Of a stretch of 64,000 bases of DNA, positions 10,041-22,031 are shown in pieces. Made by a program: the position numbers and the translations under genes. Location of the stretch: NCBI GenBank assembly GCA_004352715.1, contig SCFE01000080.1:669179-733178 (forward strand), read 5' to 3'. This DNA comes from Hofstenia miamia (Eukaryota; Xenacoelomorpha; Acoela). Every line of letters begins with the position of its first letter. Positions within the stretch are counted from its first letter, which is position 1. Below the pieces are notes generated by a model, which worked only from the letters and a program-made list of their open reading frames with translations, had not been told where the DNA came from and searched no databases.

Positions 10041-12460
10041 GGGAAGATTATAATCAACACCTCAATTATTGATACAAAACATTGACATCAAAAATAGATT
10101 TGTTTGGATGCTTAACTCTATAGATATTGTGTAAGATAATCAACATCAATAAAACCAAAAAAGTTGACGATGAAAAAGAAAAAGAAATTAAAATGCTTTT
10201 ATTTATATATTTTGATTCATTTGATTATGATTTTATATCAATTAGAACCTTTTGTAACTGAGATATAATATGGTAAAAAAGTTGTTGGCAAAAGATTTGG
10301 CAAAAGGAGCTAATTAATAACCACAAAAAACATTGCAAAATGATCATCAGAAGAAATTAGAATCAAGGAAATAATTGCCAATGGAAAACCAGTACATGTT
10401 GTTTGTTGTAAAGTTTTGATATAAATACAATGCGCAAAAACAAAAAAGTAATGAAAAGAAATCATTCAGATTTATCTTAAATTTGTATCAGGTTAGATTA
10501 TTATTAAAGTGGAAAGTTAACATTTCAGCACATGAGTAGCTATTCAATTCAGAGACTTTCACCAAGCAATTATTGGCCAGTTGTGAGTCATCATTGGTAT
10601 TTGGCACCTTCTACCAGCTTTAACATCAGCTTTACCTGCATTCTATCTAGAGAACATGTGTCCCTAGATTAGGAATACAAATAGGGGTTTTCACTTCAGT
10701 TAGCTTTCCTATTTATTCACTCACTTTAATAAGAAATGCAATTATACAGCTGGAGGGCTGAAAGTAGGTTAATGTTTTGCTTTAGATCCAATTTATGTAT
10801 TGGTATTAAACATAACAAGCCTTATGATACATACAAGGTGTCTACAAACATCCTAACACTTATAGCAGTTATTATGATTTTTTGTTATGGACTCTTTATT
10901 GACTTCTTTTTTAAGGCCTCAACAATTGCTTGCATTTATCAAGGGTTATGTACTTATTTATTTTTAGGGTTAATTATATGTAAGTCATTAAGAGGCAAAA
11001 GTGATCTATTTGTGAACAGTCATTTATTATTTCCAATAACTAGAGCAATCATTATACAAATTTCTTAATGGCAAACAACAAATGGGAGCACTGCACAATA
11101 CTACATTAATCACTGTCACTGAGAGTGTTCATTCATGAGACCTTCACATAGAATTTGTAATTGCTGTGGGATGCCACTTTATTCTTGATTGCATGGCTTT
11201 GCATGGGTTTTGACCCTGCCATTTCTTGCTGTAGATCTAAATGGATTATGAGTAATTAAGTTTTAACAAATTAGTTGTTGACATTCAAATGTAATAATTG
11301 TACAGCTGAGATATTCTGGAATTTTCACTTAGTGAAGAGAAGTGTGTTTGACTAAGAAAAGTAACAGTAAGAGCTGAACTATGGTCAATCTCTATTACGT
11401 GTTGATTCTACATGGTGACCATGAAAGGGTGCTTGATGCATAGAAATAAGAAGTATAAGTCAAGACAGTTGTTTCTTCTCAGAAAATTTTTTTTGGTACA
11501 ATGAACAATGAATCAAATTTTAACTTCAATCAGTATCACATTTTTTCACATCATACTTGTTATTACAACATGTTTGGTGCTCGGTTTTCATGAGGTGGCA
11601 CTCCCATTAGTTTGAGCCATACAGATTTGTTTCGTCCTCTAGGATGCGTCTTTGATCAGACTCTCAGGTTCCTTGATGAGGAACATGTTAATTGGTACTT
11701 CTGACTATTGAGATCAAACTGTATTGCGCATGATCTAAAGGAGTGCATGTAACAATGAATAGGAAAAGTTAGCATAACTACTCTCAAAAGAAGATTATCA
11801 TTGTGTTCTCATGTGATAATCTCTACTAAAATAGATTTCATAGTTTTAATGCAATTTCTCAAATCACCACAAAGTCATCAATTAGAAATTTGGGTCTGCT
11901 AATGGAAAGCAATTTATTGATGAGTGCACATGTTGGTATCTAGTGAAAACATGTAATGAAATTCTCAAAAATCCTTACAGAATTAGAAACTATGTACCTA
12001 CTACTATACATGCGGAATTACCTAGATTCTTAATCCTTTCATGCATTGATTTTATGAATTGTTGCTTAATGTGGATGACTGGTCATCTTATTATCTATGT
12101 CTAATTATCGGAAATTCTCTAAATGCATGGGTGCACATTAAATATCAGAGTTGCTTACATTAAGTGATGAAACCAAAAGAACAATAAATGTAAAAAACCT
12201 TAAATATTATAAAATCTCTTTGGTTGTGATCATGAACTCAATTTCGTGCATAGTGATTCTAAATTTTTTAACAATCTTTCACCTCATCTTAGAAATGAAC
12301 GCAAGATTATTCTATTCAAAAGGGGTCTTAAGCACTACTTATTCACTGAAAAGTTTTATTTGAATTTATAGAGTTGATCTTATTTGTAGCACACTAGAAT
12401 TATTTAAAAGCTGTTTGTGAGCAAATACAACAAATTCATTATAATCGGATAATTATTATT
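10041..12460. other. Interval without supported genes
   Basis: Contains scattered short frames (for example 110 codons at 10736-11068) without recognisable motifs. The texture, in places richer in GC than the surroundings, suggests old transposon sequence, but I could not assign it. Confidence 0.4.
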
Positions 12461-12532
12461 TTCTCATTAATTCTCACAGCTTCATACTGGTACCCTCTCA
12501 GCTCAGGGGTTCTTGAGAGCTTTCCTCATATC
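12461..12532 (-). mobile_element. 3' terminal fragment of the R4/Dong-like LINE
   Basis: The reverse complement of 44820-44895 matches here: CTCACAGCTTCAT, then CTGGTA, CCTCTCAGCTC and GAGAGCTTTCC. Only the last 70 bases or so of the element are present. Like the large copy at 41.7-44.9 kb it is bordered by TAA/ATT-rich sequence, consistent with a severely 5'-truncated insertion into a TAA repeat. Confidence 0.7.
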
Positions 12533-12565
12533 ATTATTAATATAATTATTGTTATTAATATTGTG

Positions 12566-14560
12566 TAGCATTACTAGATTTAAGTAAGGCATTCAATTCA
12601 ATGAATTTCGATATCCTGCAAGACAAACTTATAAAGTATAATTATAATTTTGGTGTTAACTCAGTTAATTTAATCATGAACTTCTTGTAAAATAGACAGC
12701 AGCGTGTAATATTAAACAGTAAAAAATCAAGTTATCCCTAGTAAATACGTTTGGAAAATTTGGCAAATATTTGGAAGAAAATGCATAATTTTTGTAAATA
12801 GCAATATTCCAAATATTTGGCAAATATTTGCCAAATAATTGCCAAATTTTCCAAATTTGTACAATTTGTACATTCATTAATTTAAAGCTTATTTGAATAA
12901 ATAAACGTGTACATAATATATAATTGAGTATTTAAAACATTTTTGAAACCAATATAACGAAAATTTCAACTTTTCATTGACTACTGTTATAAACAATTAA
13001 AGTATTTATATATCTAAGAATAATTTATGCAACATTTGAATACTCAATTAGTACTAGTTATGGACTAGTGTTATAACCTGTATTCTTTTAGTTTTTTATG
13101 TTCATACCAGAAATAATTTTTAAATCTAACATACTTATAAATGCTTAAGTTATAATTCATAACTGCCAAAATTTTGAGCAAATTGTTACGGAATATAAAC
13201 AAGATTAATTGGAAAATTTTCAATGTTGCATTAGTTAAGAATTATGATGTTGACTTGCATACCAATGCATTAATGCATTTGGTTGGCAGTTGATTGCTGT
13301 AGTTTAGACTATGATTAGTCTGTATTGGATCTATACGTCTTCTGTATACATCTTATGTATACTGTGAAGCAGTTTAACCAACTGCTGTTATAAATAACTA
13401 AAGCTGATGAAAGTTTAATGCTTTTCATAAATGTATGAGTGTAATTGTTTAATATATTTCATAAATTCTACAAAAATCACTTAGCACAAAACTTGGAAAC
13501 TTTGTCAAATATTTGGTAAAATTTGCCAAATATTTGGCAAATTCTTGGAAAGTTTGCATAAAATTTGGAAAATTTGCCAAATATTTGGAATCGATTTGCA
13601 AATCTTTTCCAAATATTTGGCAATAATTTGGCAATTTTTTGCCAAATTTTCCAAATTTATTTACTAGGGATGTTACGACTGACCGTGGGGTGCTCCAAGG
13701 TACTGTACTTGGCCCTATTTATTTGCAATTTTTGTAAATGATATAATAAAACATGTTAAACACAGCGACATTTACCAATATGCCAACGACACATGCCTAA
13801 TAAGTACCGCAAAAAATGCTTTTAATGCTACAAAAAAGCTCCAAGCAGCTGTAGAAAAATTAAACAATTATTTTACAAATAATCAACTAAAACTAATTAT
13901 TGAAAAACCGCAATTTATAATTTTCTAACCGAAGGCATAAAGAAATCTAATATGTGATTTAGAACTGAAGATAAATAATGTGTCAATGAAGCAATCACTC
14001 AGCTATTTAGGAGTTAAGATAGATAATTAACTAAAATATGAAAAATTTCTACTAAATAAGATTCAAAAAATGACTACATGCATTTGATATCTTTATCACT
14101 TACGTAATGTAATATCAAGCAATTATCATAAACAACTGATACATGCATTCTGCTTGTCTCATTTTCAATATTGTTCTTTTCTTATATAGAAGGCCTTGCT
14201 ATACACTGCTTCAAAATAACATGTTAAAAATTACAAATACCGTAAAATAAATCAAATCACAATATAGAACACAAATTAATGATACATGTAAATATTTATT
14301 GAATATTAATAATATAATGATCTCAAAATAAAATTTTGATATTAGTCTCTACCGGTTTATCTAATCACCAGAAACAAGGCTCATAACATAATTCTTAACT
14401 TAAAAAGTACATTACTACCAATTGAACCCAACTTTTACAACTTCAGATGTCAGGGTCTTCCATCACTTCAAACAAATATGGACGAGAATTTTGGACAACT
14501 TTCGCTAAAAAGTTGCATTAAGTGATCAATTCAAAAAACTCTTTTCACCAGTCTTTTAGC
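12566..14560 (+). pseudogene. CR1/L2-like LINE reverse transcriptase remnant, split by an insertion
   Basis: 12570-12730 reads LLDLSKAFNSMNFDILQDKL then VNLIMNFL*NRQQRVIL, the finger/palm part of a non-LTR reverse transcriptase. It matches the minus-strand LINE at 38.3-38.7 kb almost residue for residue. The frame resumes at 13670 with TDRGVLQGTVLGP, then a decayed region matching the YADD segment. Many stops and frameshifts are present. The intervening 12736-13669 is a separate insertion. The 3' boundary is approximate. Confidence 0.75.
12736..13669. mobile_element. 934-bp non-autonomous DNA transposon with CCCTAGTAAATA termini
   Basis: The left end CCCTAGTAAATA and the right end TATTTACTAGGG are perfect inverted repeats over 12 bases. 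Beyond them both ends carry TTTGGAAAATTTGGC and several copies of the palindrome CCAAATATTTGG, giving a foldback subterminal structure. The insertion interrupts a LINE whose uninterrupted relative is at 38.5 kb. CCCTAG ends resemble piggyBac, but the expected TTAA target duplication is not visible; only an AT dinucleotide appears on both sides. No coding capacity is seen; the 61-codon frame at 13449-13634 is repeat sequence. Confidence 0.75.
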
Positions 14561-14699
14561 ACAATTGTATCAAGAAGCGCAGAAAAATCTCAAAACCAAT
14601 TTAATCTCATGATTTCGTTTAACAGGAATTTATCCCTTAAACAAAAAAGAAGTTCTAAAACAGTTGCTGAGTCTGAGTGAAAATTGTCAAGTGAAGAAA

Positions 14700-14962
14700 T
14701 TTGCAGAATGTTAAACAGCACAATTATTGATCTTCTGAAAGGCAACAGCGGATTATCTAGTGGTGTGAAGGACGTGGTCGTGGAAGAGGACGCGGAAAAA
14801 ATATTGTAGCTGGAAGACCTATATTGTCAGCAAGGCAAGCTCTAACAGTGATGACAAAAGTGAAAATTGCATGGTATTGTTTTGAACTACACACCCAACA
14901 AACTGCAAAAAATGGTATTGTGGACAATGCAAAGATCCGTACTATAGGTGTGACTTCTGCTT
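14700..14962 (+). pseudogene. Decayed frame with Gly-Arg run and cysteine-rich end, possibly piggyBac-like
   Basis: One frame near 14765 reads a GRGRGRGRGKN run; another ends CKKWYCGQCKDPYYRCDFCLNLFA and stop, with CxxC pairs reminiscent of the zinc-binding C-terminus of piggyBac transposases. A piggyBac-like end (GGG next to TTAA at 15665) lies about 700 bases downstream. Frames are broken, so this is a tentative assignment. Confidence 0.3.
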
Positions 14963-15615
14963 GAATCTTTTTGCATAATACAAATTAATTAACAATTTGT
15001 AATGTGTACAATGTACATGTAGCACAGTAAAATAAAACTTAATAATTTCAAATAATAATGAAACCATGTTTTTTTAGATTCATTTTTTATTATATTATGG
15101 AGAATCAGTTATTTGTTTCAAAAAAAATCTATATAAAACAAAACTAAAATATTTTTTGTACAATTTTAATAATGATCAATGATACAATATTTTTGCAAAT
15201 GTTACTGTCATGGCATTATATTTAACATAGAAAAGTAATTTGTGGCTCGATTTTTTCTGTCATTGTTTTTTTATTTTTCTTTAAATACATATGCTTCGGT
15301 TTATAGGAGGAAAAGTGTTGTTAATCTAAAACTTAATTTGAGAAAATTATAAAAAATATGAAAACCTGATCAAAGTCATCCCATCTTGAGTATGAAAAAA
15401 TTCGACGATTTTCATAATTTGATTCTAAAATAATTTGAAAAAAATAGTTGATTTTTTAAAACTATTGATATAAGGGATTCAAAAATGTGAAAGAAAATCA
15501 TTATTTGAGAGAATAAACCCAGAAAATTCAAACACAACCAAGATAAAATATTCATTTACTGGTAAAAAAATGTGCCACTCCTGAAGGATATAGTCGCATT
15601 CAACTCAATCTGCCT

Positions 15616-15668
15616 ACCAGTTAATGTGCGCCAGTAACAATGTGCTCTACGGGAGCTAGTAGGGTTAA
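15616..15668 (-). mobile_element. piggyBac-like terminal sequence ending at TTAA
   Basis: Read from the TTAA (15665-15668) on the minus strand the end is CCCTACTAGC and further in contains GCACATTAACTGGT. The same inner block and a similar CCTACTA start next to TTAA occur at 56856-56940. A partner end upstream was not found. Confidence 0.45.
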
Positions 15669-16676
15669 GGAAAATCAGAAATTTATTGTTGTAGAAACTA
15701 TGGCAAAAAAAATATTTCATTTGATATACTAGTTGCAGGAATGGCACGTACGTCGACAGCAGGCTGAGATAAAATTGTGTTCTTGTAAAGCCGTAATACA
15801 TTCAACAATTAACAACTTGTGTTCAAAGACTTTTTACATCTATTGTCGAAAAGATTGTAGGTTTTGTTTTAAGGAGTCAATTTCGAAATCGACCCAATGC
15901 ATGAAGATTTTAATATATTGTTGTTGAAAATACTAAGGTGTGATGACTAATTCAATTTTTGATTATGCATTAAGATTCTCACATATGTATATAAGATATC
16001 TTGAAATGCAGGCATAGATATATCTACATGTATATTACATTGCATACATTCTTCGCATTTAGATGGTCAAAACTATTTTTATTGATAATTAATTGACGAA
16101 TTGAAAAATCTTTCAAAGCTTAGTAAGCATGCGAAATTTTTTTATGTTTGGCATTACTTTTTGTTATTTCGATACATTTCATTTAATGTAACTCTACTTG
16201 TGATTAATGTTAAAGAAACTAATAAATTTCTTTTTCATGGCTTTCTTACAAGTATGCAAATTTATTCCTTCATGCCAAATGTATTTATGTTTAAGACGTC
16301 TTCTCTTATAGATTTTATAGATATATAAATCTAGTGAAGTAAAGATGTCTGCAAACATACTTTTTGTTGTAAGAAGTCTGAAATTATGTTCTCCTTGATA
16401 TTTTCCAATTATATACAAAATGAATTTCTACTTAATTTACAGATACTTCCCTTCGATGTCGATAACTGTATTAATATCTAGGCATTTTGACAACAACTGC
16501 CAAAAATTCGAAATGACAAATCAATATCTAAGTTTTGCTTCAATTCAGTAAAAAACCCCACGATTTCAAATTTACATATTTTTTAAGGATAAATAGAAAT
16601 GATCATTTTAGTGAAACTATATACAACAACCACAAACATTTCTGTGTTTAAATACATTCTAAATAATTATACAAAA
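15669..16676. other. AT-rich interval, nothing recognised
   Basis: 3' flank of the ependymin-like gene on the minus strand. Short frames here have no motifs. Confidence 0.45.
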
Positions 16677-17261
16677 TTACAAATTTTTGCACATTTTCGG
16701 CAATTTAAATAACCCATCAGGAATGCCTTTTTTGACGCCACCATATATAGTCGTTGATACAAGTTTATTGTTTTGAAGCACTGTGAATGCTGGTATGCAA
16801 TCATTGTTTAAGTAGGTGCTTAAAATTACACTGTCTTGATATACGCTTCTCCACGTTTGAGTTCCTGCACCTCCAATATTATTGTATGATAATAATTCGT
16901 CTCCAGCTTTCGAAAAGTCAATTTGAGGAATTCCTATATCAGCAAGCGAAGATTTATAGCACTGTTTGTTTGTTTTCATATAGGTGTAGACAACTTTTTC
17001 GTCATAAAAAATGTACGAAATTATCTTGCCAACATATGATCCTTTGATTGTCATATCAGCATCAAACTTTGTTCGATTTTTTTTACCATCATGAAATAAT
17101 TTTCCCTCAAACGTTTGATCAAGATTCATATTCACTGTTAGAGTTTTTCGAGATGTCCATCTCCTATGAACATGGGTACATGGGTCGGTAACATCTGCTG
17201 TACAGAGTCTGCCTACAACTAAAAATATAACAACCGCTTTGAGCATCATAAATTCAATCAT
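16677..17261 (-). CDS. Ependymin-related secreted protein, single exon
   Basis: A 194-residue frame starting at ATG. Residues 1-22 form a signal peptide (hydrophobic VVIFLVV, cleavage near TADVTD). The mature part has four cysteines (C28, C101, C155, C191) and a probable glycosylation site at N62. Ependymin-type features are FEGKLFHDG, FYDEKVVYTY, KQCYKSSL around C101, a lone W137, DCIP at C155 and a final FKLPKMC close to the C-terminus; length about 200 fits the family. These proteins are extracellular, with a lipid-binding-like beta fold, and are common in marine invertebrates and fish. A TATAAAT sequence lies at 17284-17290, about 25 bases before the ATG, implying a very short leader. The family call is from pattern memory and needs a profile search. 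Confidence 0.65.
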   Translation of the reverse strand: MIEFMMLKAVVIFLVVGRLCTADVTDPCTHVHRRWTSRKTLTVNMNLDQTFEGKLFHDGKKNRTKFDADMTIKGSYVGKIISYIFYDEKVVYTYMKTNKQCYKSSLADIGIPQIDFSKAGDELLSYNNIGGAGTQTWRSVYQDSVILSTYLNNDCIPAFTVLQNNKLVSTTIYGGVKKGIPDGLFKLPKMCKNL

Positions 17262-17283
17262 TTCCTTTGCACCGATCTTCCAA

Positions 17284-17290
17284 TTTATAC
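17284..17290 (-). promoter_or_regulatory. TATA-box-like site of the ependymin-like gene
   Basis: TATAAAT on the minus strand, about 23 bases upstream of the start codon. Such a match is easy to obtain by chance in AT-rich DNA; position is the only support. Confidence 0.35.
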
Positions 17291-17769
17291 TACTTTTGTT
17301 TGCACTTTGCTATCAAAGTACAAATGCTCATCAAAGTTTTGATGTATTTACATTGAGGATGCACGTTTTGCTTTATGGTAATTTCTAGAAATGTGTTTTA
17401 TGAGAAACTGAAACTTTAGAAAGTGAGTTCTTAGTTATTCATAAGCGGATCTGTAAGCGAGCGATTGCTCAATTTTAGAAAACCGTGGGTTTGTCACTAG
17501 CTTAAGTAACTTAGTTTGGTTGTTGCAATATTTTTATCAGGCAGCCTATCTAATGATACTAAGTTTCTCATTAAATGTCGTTGTTGCTCTTTATTATTAT
17601 TATTATTATATGTAGGATTTGATTTTCTACAGTATTCGTGTTTGGGACTGAAAAAAAACCTCTCTCCAAGTCTGATTTTAAATAAAAATGTTAAAAATAA
17701 TAATAATCTTTATCTATAAACCGCCACATACAAAATTGCCTTGTGACTTAATTAACAATAATAAAATAA

Positions 17770-18110
17770 TTAGCAGAAAGCCAGCACAAAAACGTGAGAC
17801 CTTATCCTCGCTTTAAATACAATTATGTTGAGAGACATCTTAACATTCAGAAGTAGACCATTACATAATTTAAGACCAGCCATTGATAACGCAAGTGTAG
17901 AATTGGACGAACTAACAACTGGAACAGTTAACCTAAGTTGATCACTAGATCTAAATTCACGAAAAAATATCACAAAATACAAAAAGTTCTGAAATGTAGT
18001 TGGCCGCAAGACTATGCAAAGCTTTCCATTCAATAAGGGAAATTTTGTAGACAATGTGATAGTGAACAGGAAGCCATTGTAAATAATGTAAAATTTAATG
18101 CATCAATGTC
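17770..18110 (-). pseudogene. Non-LTR retrotransposon (LINE) C-terminal fragment
   Basis: On the minus strand the frame at 18110-18055 gives LQWLPVHYHIVYKISLIEW then KALHSLAANYISELF, the classic LHWLPV..R..YK..L..YK..H...P.Y...L motif that follows the reverse transcriptase in CR1/L2-like LINEs. The next frame gives RSSDQLRLTVP and ALSMAGLKLCNGLL, then SLNIIVFKARIRSHVF, matching the usual C-terminal WN.LP...R....FK motif with W replaced by C. At least one frameshift separates the parts. It is a 5'-truncated dead copy of a different LINE from those at 38 and 47 kb. Confidence 0.75.
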
Positions 18111-20458
18111 CTACAGGAATATAGTTTGATGTAAATATGCATATTCTGGAAAGTACAATGCTTCACTAAATCTAATTTGGGAATTCATGGACAAACTAAG
18201 CTAGAATTTCACTAAATACTTAAAAAACGTTATATAATTTTCAGCTAAGAGTGATTTTTCAGCAAAATTGAAGAACCATTCCACTACTCTATTTCTGGCT
18301 AAGCATGAGCAATAAAATTTAAAGATTAACCCTGCTGTAAATGAGGACTCTTTTGACCTTTCATTCTTTAAAAAAACCAATTGTGAATTGTTAGTGGTAA
18401 CAAAAGAGAATATTATTAATTTATTCTTTGACTTCTTATAAGAAAGGTAAGGTGGCTACAGATATTTGAAAAAATAATTTGCAGTGTTAATGAAAATTAT
18501 TTCCAATCTTTAATGAATTTTCTTCCTCACAAAAACATTTTTTATGATTATTAAGCACCTAACTAAGTACTTGTTGTATAAATGTCAATTGTAGTTTTGA
18601 ATATTCCCTTGTCATGTTTGTTTTGTTCAAACTTCTACTGAATTTCATTCAATATTAGAATATTTCTACTGCTCATTAGTAAGTAAGTATTTACACATAA
18701 TTTATAAAATCAGTATTCTCAAATATGTGAAATGATATTGAGAAACATTGTAAAGTCTAATGAAAGACTTTAATGGATAGAAGTGTAGTCTTACATATAG
18801 GAGTTAGGTGGTCATCATTGTACATTTATAAGATATATACGTATAATTTTTAAATTATATTAATATTGTTGCCTTACTTATCAGCAATAATTTATAATCT
18901 TAAGCACTGCAAAAATATACATCAGAAACGCAACACTTGGCCTGGGTTATTTGAAATTATTATCCATTCCTAGAACTTAAATCAAAAGTTGTATCAAAAA
19001 TGGCATTTCTTTTTGAGACATGACACTTGTCCATTGAGGCTATTGAAATTTCCATGTCAAATAGCATTGAAATTGAACCTACTCGTTGGAATAAACTTCC
19101 ACTTATTGATGGGCATTTCAATAAATAATAAAAACAAATGTGAGGAACCATATAAGGAACAGTCATTTAAGAGACTGCTAACACAAAATTACCTGGGTAG
19201 GACTTTCATCAAATTTTCAATAGTACATTTTTTATCATTTTAAGTATTTTACCATCTGTCTAAAAATATACCCAAAGTCATATGGTGAAGACATTTCAGT
19301 TAAAAAGATCTAAAAAATGAATTTATGAAGTCTCATTAGAAGAATTGCAACCTTACCTACTAAATTCATTTTTTCTAGTAAAGAGGTATTAAATTGAATT
19401 ATCAATTCGTCTTTTCATGAAGTTTAGCTTGATATGAGCAGTTTCCCTAATCTGTCAAAACTACCAAGCCAATCATACAAAGTCTACATTCCCATAGTTT
19501 GCATTACAGTAATTTAATGAAACTGTTTGTGCCAAATTTTTGGAGATATTTAAAGGTACACTAAATATATAGAAAACAGATTGCAACCCTCGAATATCCA
19601 GTATGATTGCACATATCCAATAAAATATGGCTATTTTTTTTTCATCTATGTTGATAAATAAACATTTCCCTCTTTGCTCCACAACCTAGTCCCACTAGTT
19701 CAACCACCCCATGGTTCCTTCAAATCCTAGTCTCTGGAGAGACACAATTAATGTCTTGATCATTTGTTCGACACTCTACCATAACTAACAGCACTCTAAG
19801 AATTCCAAAATTTTGGAAATTGAAAAAATAATATATATTAAAATATAATTGTTTCTTTTCCTTTTCTATTGAAAGATGCTCACTTTGCTTTAGGCATATT
19901 GCTAAATAATAATTTCACTTTAATAGCACAAATATCTTATAGATGATGAGTTCCTGACCCTTAAAACAGTATCAAAAAACCTGTTCATATTGCTGCTCCA
20001 CAAATTTGTTGAAATGATGCTATATAATGTGGTTCAACATCCACAGGATGCTATTTGCTAATCATTGAATTTCAATTCATGCCTATAATATGGTGTTGAG
20101 ACCACCATATATATGGTTATTTGAAAAGAAACAACTAATATCTTTCAAAAATTATGATTGGCTATCTCACACAATTTGCAATTAATGTCAAACTATTAAC
20201 TATTTTTCAATAAAAAAATCAATTTTCTTAAAAATGTTCTATGCCTAGTGTTCTGTCTAAATCTAATTGGCTAACTGCATAAACAACGGTCGCGCAAGTG
20301 TTGCAGCAAACACTCGTACTATGAGGTATGAGATTTATTTAGTCCCATGAAAATTGTCATGGATAAAAAAATTGATCTACGGAATTCAGAATATATTAAT
20401 ACATTTTGATAATTTATTGCGAATAATGTAGGTAGGCCTTAGATAATATAGACCAACA
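18111..20458. other. AT-rich interval, nothing recognised
   Basis: No coding region or clear repeat could be supported. Frames up to 84 codons occur but lack motifs. Confidence 0.45.
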
Positions 20459-20460
20459 TA

Positions 20461-20747
20461 CCCAGTAAACATAGAACTTTTGTAACGACGTCGTTTTTGT
20501 GATGTATTGGCGTTTAATAGGCGTTTATAGTACGGATTAGTGGCGGTGTATAATTTCGTCTAGCAAAAAACATTTAAAAATAGGAATAATTTTAGTATTA
20601 TGACAATTTGAAGATAAATTTTTTAAAAACTGCATTTTTATTGATAGTTTGTCGTTTTATTATGAAAAGACGTTGTTTTGTAATGTCGTTTTAGTGCCGT
20701 TATTATGTCGTTCAGCGGCGTCGTTACAACAGTTCTATGTTTACTGG
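20461..20747. mobile_element. 287-bp MITE with about 30-bp inverted repeats and TA flanks
   Basis: The left end CCCAGTAAACATAGAAC and the right end read in reverse CCAGTAAACATAGAAC match, and the match continues through TTGTAACGACG. TA is present immediately outside both ends (20459-20460 and 20748-20749), typical of Tc1/mariner-type insertions. The inner part is GTCG/GCGT-rich compared with its surroundings and non-coding. A 63-codon plus frame at 20705-20896 crosses the right end and is not a gene. Confidence 0.8.
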
Positions 20748-21509
20748 TAATTCTGACCCCACAGAAATTATCAGGCATAAAATCGCGTCTAAAAATGTTT
20801 ATGATGGGACATGTTTTTAGAACATTCTGTGACGTTTTCGGATTTTGGGTGTCCGTATTAGTTCAGGAGAAACTATCACAAATTTTGCTACATTAATTAA
20901 GATTAGCGCAATCATCATATGTGAAATATTAATTATTTAGAAATGTGTCTGCATAAATCGAATTAAATGTTCATTGAATCCCTGATCTAAAAGACATTAT
21001 GACTGTGAGTAATGTTAACCGGAAGGAGTAAGTGCTATAACAGAGTTTTCAACGGATTTCCGTGCGGAAATATCATTATCGACGGATAGAAAATACGTGA
21101 AATTTATACTGAGTTCTCTGTTATCTAAAAAATATTTCTCAGATATTGAAATTGAAGCAGATTATGTGAATCAGAAATTATTTAACCCTTAAAGTGCCTA
21201 TGTGCTTTGAAAATGACTATTTTTCCAGATTTGCTCTAAAATCTATTTTTCTACCTGAAGCACTTCAAATAATTCACGAATTTTCTTGACAGTTTCCCAT
21301 AGTTCCTTCTCCCCTAGAAATGCAAAGTTATTTTTTGACGTCTTTAAGTCAACATTTCTAGCAGTCCAAAAGACATCAATGTCTGTCCACCTAATGGAAA
21401 CAAAAACGACATAATTTGCTAATATATAAAATATTATTCATGATTTTCCAAAACCTTTTTACATGAAGTAAGGTAAATTAATCAGATAACTTTGACAACC
21501 TATGTTTAT

Positions 21510-21800
21510 CACCTTAACATCTATGAACCAGTTCTAAGACACATTATTTGCAATGTTCCGTCTTTCATTCAAGAAGTCTTATCTAGTTACTCGATGGAAG
21601 CAACCCTCTCACAAGAAGGCCATGCCTGTGCGTATGTTGGCAGGTCATTGAGCAATAGCAAACAGAACTACTCACAAGTGGAAGAGGAACTACTTGTTAT
21701 TAGTTATGGCTCAAATACATTTTATAATTACGTGTAGGGACTGCAAGCCCCTTGTGGCTGTGCTTCGATGCAGAACATCTAATTTTACACATGATACATC
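21510..21800 (+). pseudogene. Ty3/gypsy retrotransposon RNase H fragment
   Basis: The plus frame contains SYSMEATLSQEGHACAYVG and RSLSNSKQNYSQVEEELLVI, then FYNYV, matching the gypsy RNase H region (..A.L.Q..H..AY.SR.L...E.NYS..E.E.LAI......F..Y). After the stop at 21735-21737 another frame reads CKPLVAVLRC, the usual TDHKPL motif, so a frameshift is present. No LTR or integrase was found before the gap at 21828. Confidence 0.75.
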
Positions 21801-21814
21801 TTAATGAGTTGGGT

Positions 21815-22031
21815 GATATATATATATNNNNNNNNNNNNNNNNNNNNNNNNNNNNNNNNNNNNNNNNNNNNNNNNNNNNNNNNNNNNNNNNNNNNNNNNN
21901 NNNNNNNNNNNNNNNNNNNNNNNNNNNNNNNNNNNNNNNNNNNNNNNNNNNNNNNNNNNNNNNNNNNNNNNNNNNNNNNNNNNNNNNNNNNNNNNNNNNN
22001 NNNNNNNNNNNNNNNNNTATATATATATAAA
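21815..22031. repeat. (TA)n tract containing an assembly gap (21828-22017)
   Basis: TA repeats border the 190-N gap on both sides, so the gap is probably an unresolved TA microsatellite. Confidence 0.9.

Noticed and set aside
10736-11068. 110-codon plus-strand frame with hydrophobic segments
   Set aside because: Hydrophobic content follows from T-rich codons; no motif or homologue recognised and no regulatory context.
21182-21210. TTAACCCTTAAAGTGCC as a possible piggyBac end
   Set aside because: No matching inverted end with TTAA was found nearby; TTAACCCT also occurs singly elsewhere (for example about 33557).
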